From Ischnura elegans (taxonomy: Eukaryota > Arthropoda > Insecta > Odonata > Coenagrionidae), in the NCBI RefSeq assembly GCF_921293095.1, contig NC_060248.1, forward strand, positions 14,712,744 through 14,776,743: 64,000 nucleotides of DNA, given 5' to 3'. The notes under the pieces were generated by a model. The model was not told the DNA's origin, did not search any database, and saw only the letters and a list, made by a program, of their open reading frames with translations. The translations under genes and the position numbers were made by a program. The stretch's first letter is position 1. Each line of letters begins with the position of its first letter. This document shows positions 28,201 through 34,200 of the stretch, piece by piece.

Positions 28201-31200
28201 GAGCGTAAGCAATTAAAAATTTAGAAATTGTATGCTGAGAAATATACTCGGAAACCATAGTTAGTATTTTATTCAATTCCTAACTAGACGATGTTTACAG
28301 CACATTGATATACCATCAATTTCACAGTTTTTGCAGCACATATAGTCGAAGATGAAGAAATCTGAAGATGAATTTCTCCCGCGGAGGATAGACGAATATG
28401 ATGTTTATCCCTGAAATTTAAAACCGACTTGCATGAAAGCAAGGGTAGCCATCAGTGGCGCACACTTGGATGAAGCAATTGAAGTACTGAATATGTGTTT
28501 GCATAGATTTGATATAATGTATTTTGGCTGACCGATCGCGGTTATTAATTAGTGGAATAATTCCAGATTCAACACGCCGCAAAGAGGAACAGCTTTATTT
28601 ACACTGTATTCAGAACTGCGAAAAATTTATTTACTGGAAGCTTTAACTGGTAAGTCTTTGATGAAATATGCATATTTTCCAGATGTGGGAAAGTTTGCTT
28701 TCCAGGAAGTGTGCGGTCCTCAGCTTGGACGAGCTGAACTGCCACCGACCGCTCCGGATGCCCTAATAGATCTCCATATCGATTTTAGTTATCACAATTG
28801 ACATCCCAAAGCAGTTGGTAGATGACGATCCTACATCCGAGCCTATATTTAAAATATAGCCAATGGGATGTGCATATGTTCAAGAATTTTCCGTTAATGC
28901 TTTTAAAATAGGATACAGTACACGGGAGAGGATAAGGAATGCTGGTAAAACAGAACACATGAGCGTCACATGATCACACATAATATTTAATATGAGTATC
29001 GGAAACATACTAGGTGGCACCGCGGCCATTTCTCCCATTTTACTGAGTGTAGAGTAGAATAATTCTCAATATCAAGGGTGGAGGCATTTGAAATGTTGCG
29101 CTACATAAGAATGATGATGACCAAATAGATAAACTGAGGGAGCAAAGAAGAAACCCTATGAAGAGTTAGAGACAAGAGAAGCCTTATGAAAACTTCAATG
29201 AGAAAATGGAGAGAACAAATTAATCGGCCATATCTTGAGCCATGATTGTTTGATGAGCTATAATGTCGAGGGGCAAGAAGATTGAAATAACATGTAAGGA
29301 AGGCCTTGGATAAAATACATGGAACATGATGATGAAAGATGTGAAAGTGAAAAAATACTTTAAATTGAAAATATTACCTGATAAGAGAACTGAGTGGAGA
29401 TCTTATCTTAGGATATTTGACCAGTGATACGAGAGTATATATAACTATTAGTATTAAATGCAGTAGTAAAACTCATTGAGTAATTCCCGCATATCTTACA
29501 GTTGTAGTTTGGTTTTCGACTTAACATCTTCTTTCCTCGTGCTCTCCACCCCCGCTAGACGCCCACCAATTTGCATAGCGGCACATAGAAACGAGTGCCG
29601 TGAACAAACAAAAGAGTCGCATTTACGCGCGCGCGCGATTTCAGGAAAGAGGATCGGGCGCCATCCTTCACCAGATATTCTCTCGAGAAGGCGAAAAAAT
29701 GGCAGCCAGGAGTAACAAATTTTTACGTAAATATTTACGTGACCTCAGTGAAACCTCAGTAATTAATTAATTGATTCAGTCTATAGATCAGAAAAGCGAA
29801 TGAATTGTTTCCAAGCTAATTACTCAATAGAGATTTAGAGTTGACACCGCAATGAATGGCTGCTTCTGCAGTGAATAGACAGGTGCCCCTGAAGAATTAA
29901 AAAAAGTCGCTACCCCTTTTGGTAGAGAATGGGTCAACACAGAGGTACTACCATTTACTATAATGGTACGTTCTGGTTAATTGGGTCACATCAGGACCCA
30001 CACGCTCATATACAAAAAAAGATTTCTGAATTCACATATGCACTCCTCCGGACTGTTCAAAGCAACCATGGTACAGATTGCGCCTAATCTAACGTGGACG
30101 AGGGTTTAAATATGGATATCACCAATCTGGACAGTGCAAGCGATGGAAGCCGGGCAAAATCTCGCGCACTGCGTCAAAACATGATTCTTGGTCGTCGGGT
30201 GGAAATGAAATGGGAAAAGCCCCACCAAGCCCGGCCGCCGCAGCAGTCCGAAACCCGCCATCATCTTTCTCCGATTGTTATTCATGCGTGCCTCAAGGGC
30301 TTCAATCAACAGCACGGCCATCCGGAGGGTGGCGACACCAAGCAATCGGCTGACGCAACGGACGCTCATTAACACGAACGCCTCCTCCAATCCGACGGAG
30401 GCTCCACGGTGGCGCCCACCATAAGCGCCGGCTGCGTGCCACAGACTCCTTCTGTTGCCAATAGTGACGATCACATCGCCTACGTCTCCTTATGCTGTCC
30501 ATAGTGATAATTGAGGATACGTGATGCACACGCAAATATGAAATTCAATAACAAAAAGAGAATGATGGAATGCAACAGCAGTATTCCCCAAGATGACTTT
30601 CTCCAACTGACAGTTGACGCCTGGAAGTACCAAATCCCATCATAACGTATCTGTAGCTCAGGGTGCATATGCATCCAGGATAAACGTGCATGGCCTCGTC
30701 TCGACAATAGGTACCAGATATTAACCTATTCATTTGAAGAAAGATTTCAGGCTTTCCTGGCGAATGGACTTAGTGAAGAGTTCTCGGGATCGCCACCGGG
30801 TCAGGAAATCCATATCTGCCGACGTTTCGATGTCCGACTCGGCCATCGTCCTCAGGGCTGTGAATGTCGACGAAATTCAAATATGAAATTTCGATGTCCG
30901 ACTCAGACATCGAAATGATCGAGTCGGACATCGAAACGTCGGCAGATATGGAGTTCCTGACCCGGTGGCGATCCCGAGAACTCTTCACTAACCTATTCAT
31001 ATGTATGTAATATGCATCTTTATGGAAGCGAGGCGTAGACGATGGCAGTAACAGAAGATTCATGAAGGTGAGCATTCGAGACGTGGTGCTACACTAGGAT
31101 GATGACGTAGCAATGGATGAACCGAAGAGGTAAAGATCAAGTCCTTAAAAGACCAGAGGAGATAAGATAGTTTCACATAAATACTAACATGAAGGCGAGA

Positions 31201-34200
31201 CAGCTTAATCGGCCACGTAATGAGGCACGATGGCTAAAATCGTCAAATCAAAAGGAGATGGGAAGAAAAGCAAATAAAGGCTCCGAATGAGTTGCTTAAG
31301 ACAATTATATTAAAGATGAGGAACACAAAACCATGAAAAAGTTAGCAGATAGGAGAGTGAAGTTAAGAACTGCGTCAAACCACTTCTAGGATTGATGACT
31401 CATGATGATGAGCCAATATGTAAATACTCCGAAATGAATCCATAAAGATAGCGTGTCATTTGGAGCAAATTACAGTACTTTTAATGCGATGACAATAATA
31501 AAAGATTTTACACAAAGCAATCTATTTTCACGGTGGCAATATATTGGGCGAGGAAAAATATTCCTAAATATTGGGGATAAATCCCCAAAATACGGATATT
31601 ATACAAATATTTCGGTTAAATCCTCTCAAATGTCTGAGGCATTTTCAATTATATTCGCATAATTCAAATTAGGACTGTAAATAAGACCTCATATATGCGA
31701 GATTATACAATTATGAGATTTCATAAACACCGCTACAAAGAAAAATCCCCGCAATACTACAACAATAATTTACTTGTATTTTGAAACATTCCAGATTTTA
31801 TGAACGAAACTTAGACCGAAATAATATTGATACCAATAATTTATATTCTGATCATGGAAATTGATAAGTCCTGATTTATTGGGTCGAGGAATTTTATTTA
31901 AAAAAAATGATAGTTCACGACAAAATTTCTCTCTCTCTCGTGCTCTCCTTGGAGGAGCCAATGGGCCCCAATGAGAACACAAAACTTAAGTAAAAAGAGA
32001 GGGCCTGAATATAGCATCACCCAATGACCATAGGCTGAGCGATCCTGAATTCCATTTTGTAATACCAATTCAGCTATATATTCCCTTTCTGATAAGAGGC
32101 TCAAGATAATACATTAATTTAATTTCAATTAACATTAAAAATAAGAACTTTGTGCTTTCACATTGATATTTATTCACAAATTTACGACCATAATTTCAAC
32201 GTTGAACGTCATCATCAGGTGATGATGACGTCGTGACCTGATGATGACGTCAAACGTTGAAACCATGGTCGTAAATTTGTGAATAAATATTAATGTGAAA
32301 GCACAAAGTTCTTCTTTTTAATGTTAATTATGAATCGCTTTCACCAAGTTACGCCTCAAACAATCAATTTTAATTTAATTTCCTATAATCATATCCTGCT
32401 TTGAGTGAACAGACTTCAGATGCATGCGAGCTCATATTCTTACAGAATTCCATGTGTACCGAGGAGTACCATTTGATTAACCGACAAATCCGATCGAGTA
32501 TTAGCGATTTCAACGGGAAAATGATGACTTGTGCAGTATAATCATGGTAAATTGCAAATAAAAGTCAATTTTCTTCGGAAAAACTCTTGAACACCCAAAA
32601 AATATTCGTAACTAAGTCTATAAAATACGCTTTGTTTTACAAAATTCGTGACGATTTTCAGTAAAAGCCCGAAAATAACTCTTTATGATAGGGTCAAGAG
32701 ACTTTTTACCCGATCTTAAGCAATAAAAATACAAACAAATAGCTTTGCTATAGAAATTTAATTTTACATAATGGTCTCAGTTAAATTATTCTTTGGCATA
32801 ATGAATTAAGAATATGATGGAGTGCACTTTACCCTGGCAACACCTGTTACCTGAATCCTGCAAGAAATACTATACAAAAATATTGAAGGAAAACATTTGG
32901 CATTCATTAGTCACCAAATCCTTCCATTTTTGACCTTTTGCTAAATATAAGAGAGTACTTCAGAGGGAGCAGAATCTAATATTTAAAAAATATATTATTT
33001 AAAACATCTAACATTCAAGATAATAATGGCCACTCTAATGATTTCATTAAAAGCTTACATGAGTGTTTCATTGAATCTCTTCCTTCATTATCAATACGTG
33101 TCCACAGTCTGGTATTAAACCTTTGGAAATCAGACACTAAGAAGTTATTCCCATTCATTAGAACAGTTCCACTGTTATCGACCAATCTCAACTATTCCAA
33201 TCTTTAGCACAATTGTTGAGTTCGTGATAAAATCTCAGCCATATGATTCCCAAGAAAAAATTAACTATTTTCTTCCAAAGATATTATGTACATGTTTACA
33301 CGTTCAGAGGTAAAACAAGCACTCAGGTTATTCAATATATCACTAACGTTACTAGTACGGCCTCTGAAGAAAAGTCATCTATTGGCCTCATCGCACGTGA
33401 CTTGACTACATGACTTCCATTCTGCTCTTCTTCAGAAGCTATATCTCGATAGTATTACGAACGTCGAACTAAATGTTTTTAATTATACTTGAGGGAAAGT
33501 TCACTGTCTGTTTGCACTGCAAATACACTCCCAAGAACATTACCAGTAAATCAAGGTGTCCAGCAGGGCTCGCTGTAAGGTCCAATTTTAGTCTCTGGTG
33601 GTGATTAATGATATTCCTAACAAGTTGTTAAGCAAGAGAGTACTGTATGCAGATGACACAACATTTACATATAGTGCTAATGATCCGAATAGTATCCAAA
33701 AACCTGCCAATAGTGTAATAACTACCGCTCACAAATGGTTCCCTGCCAGTGGCTTTTCATTAAACTATGAAACACAATTTGCTACCTTCTTTCTTAGAAA
33801 ACTCATACACGAATTTGGTAGTGTGGGATTCCCGCATTTCCCCTGTGCGAAGGCGCCAAGCTGTAAAAGGTTATTATTACGATGCTTAAATTCAAAGAGC
33901 TTGTTCTTAATGACTATCTACGTTCCTACTACTTCGCTTGTTTCCAAAGACATATAATTCCCTGAATTTATCCGAGAGGCCATGCCCCTATAGCTATCGA
34001 CAGATTCCAGCGCTTAAAAAGAGCAGCGAGCATTCATTTCAAATTTAGCCCTCCCAGAGCACTGCCAACCAAGTTTTAGGCAACTCAATAGTATTATCCT
34101 TTATGGTATGTACACACCTGTAAATTTAATACTACCGGAAATGAAGAAATTCATGAGACTGCTGAAAGTGTCCATTATCATAACACCAGAAGAGAAGAAT

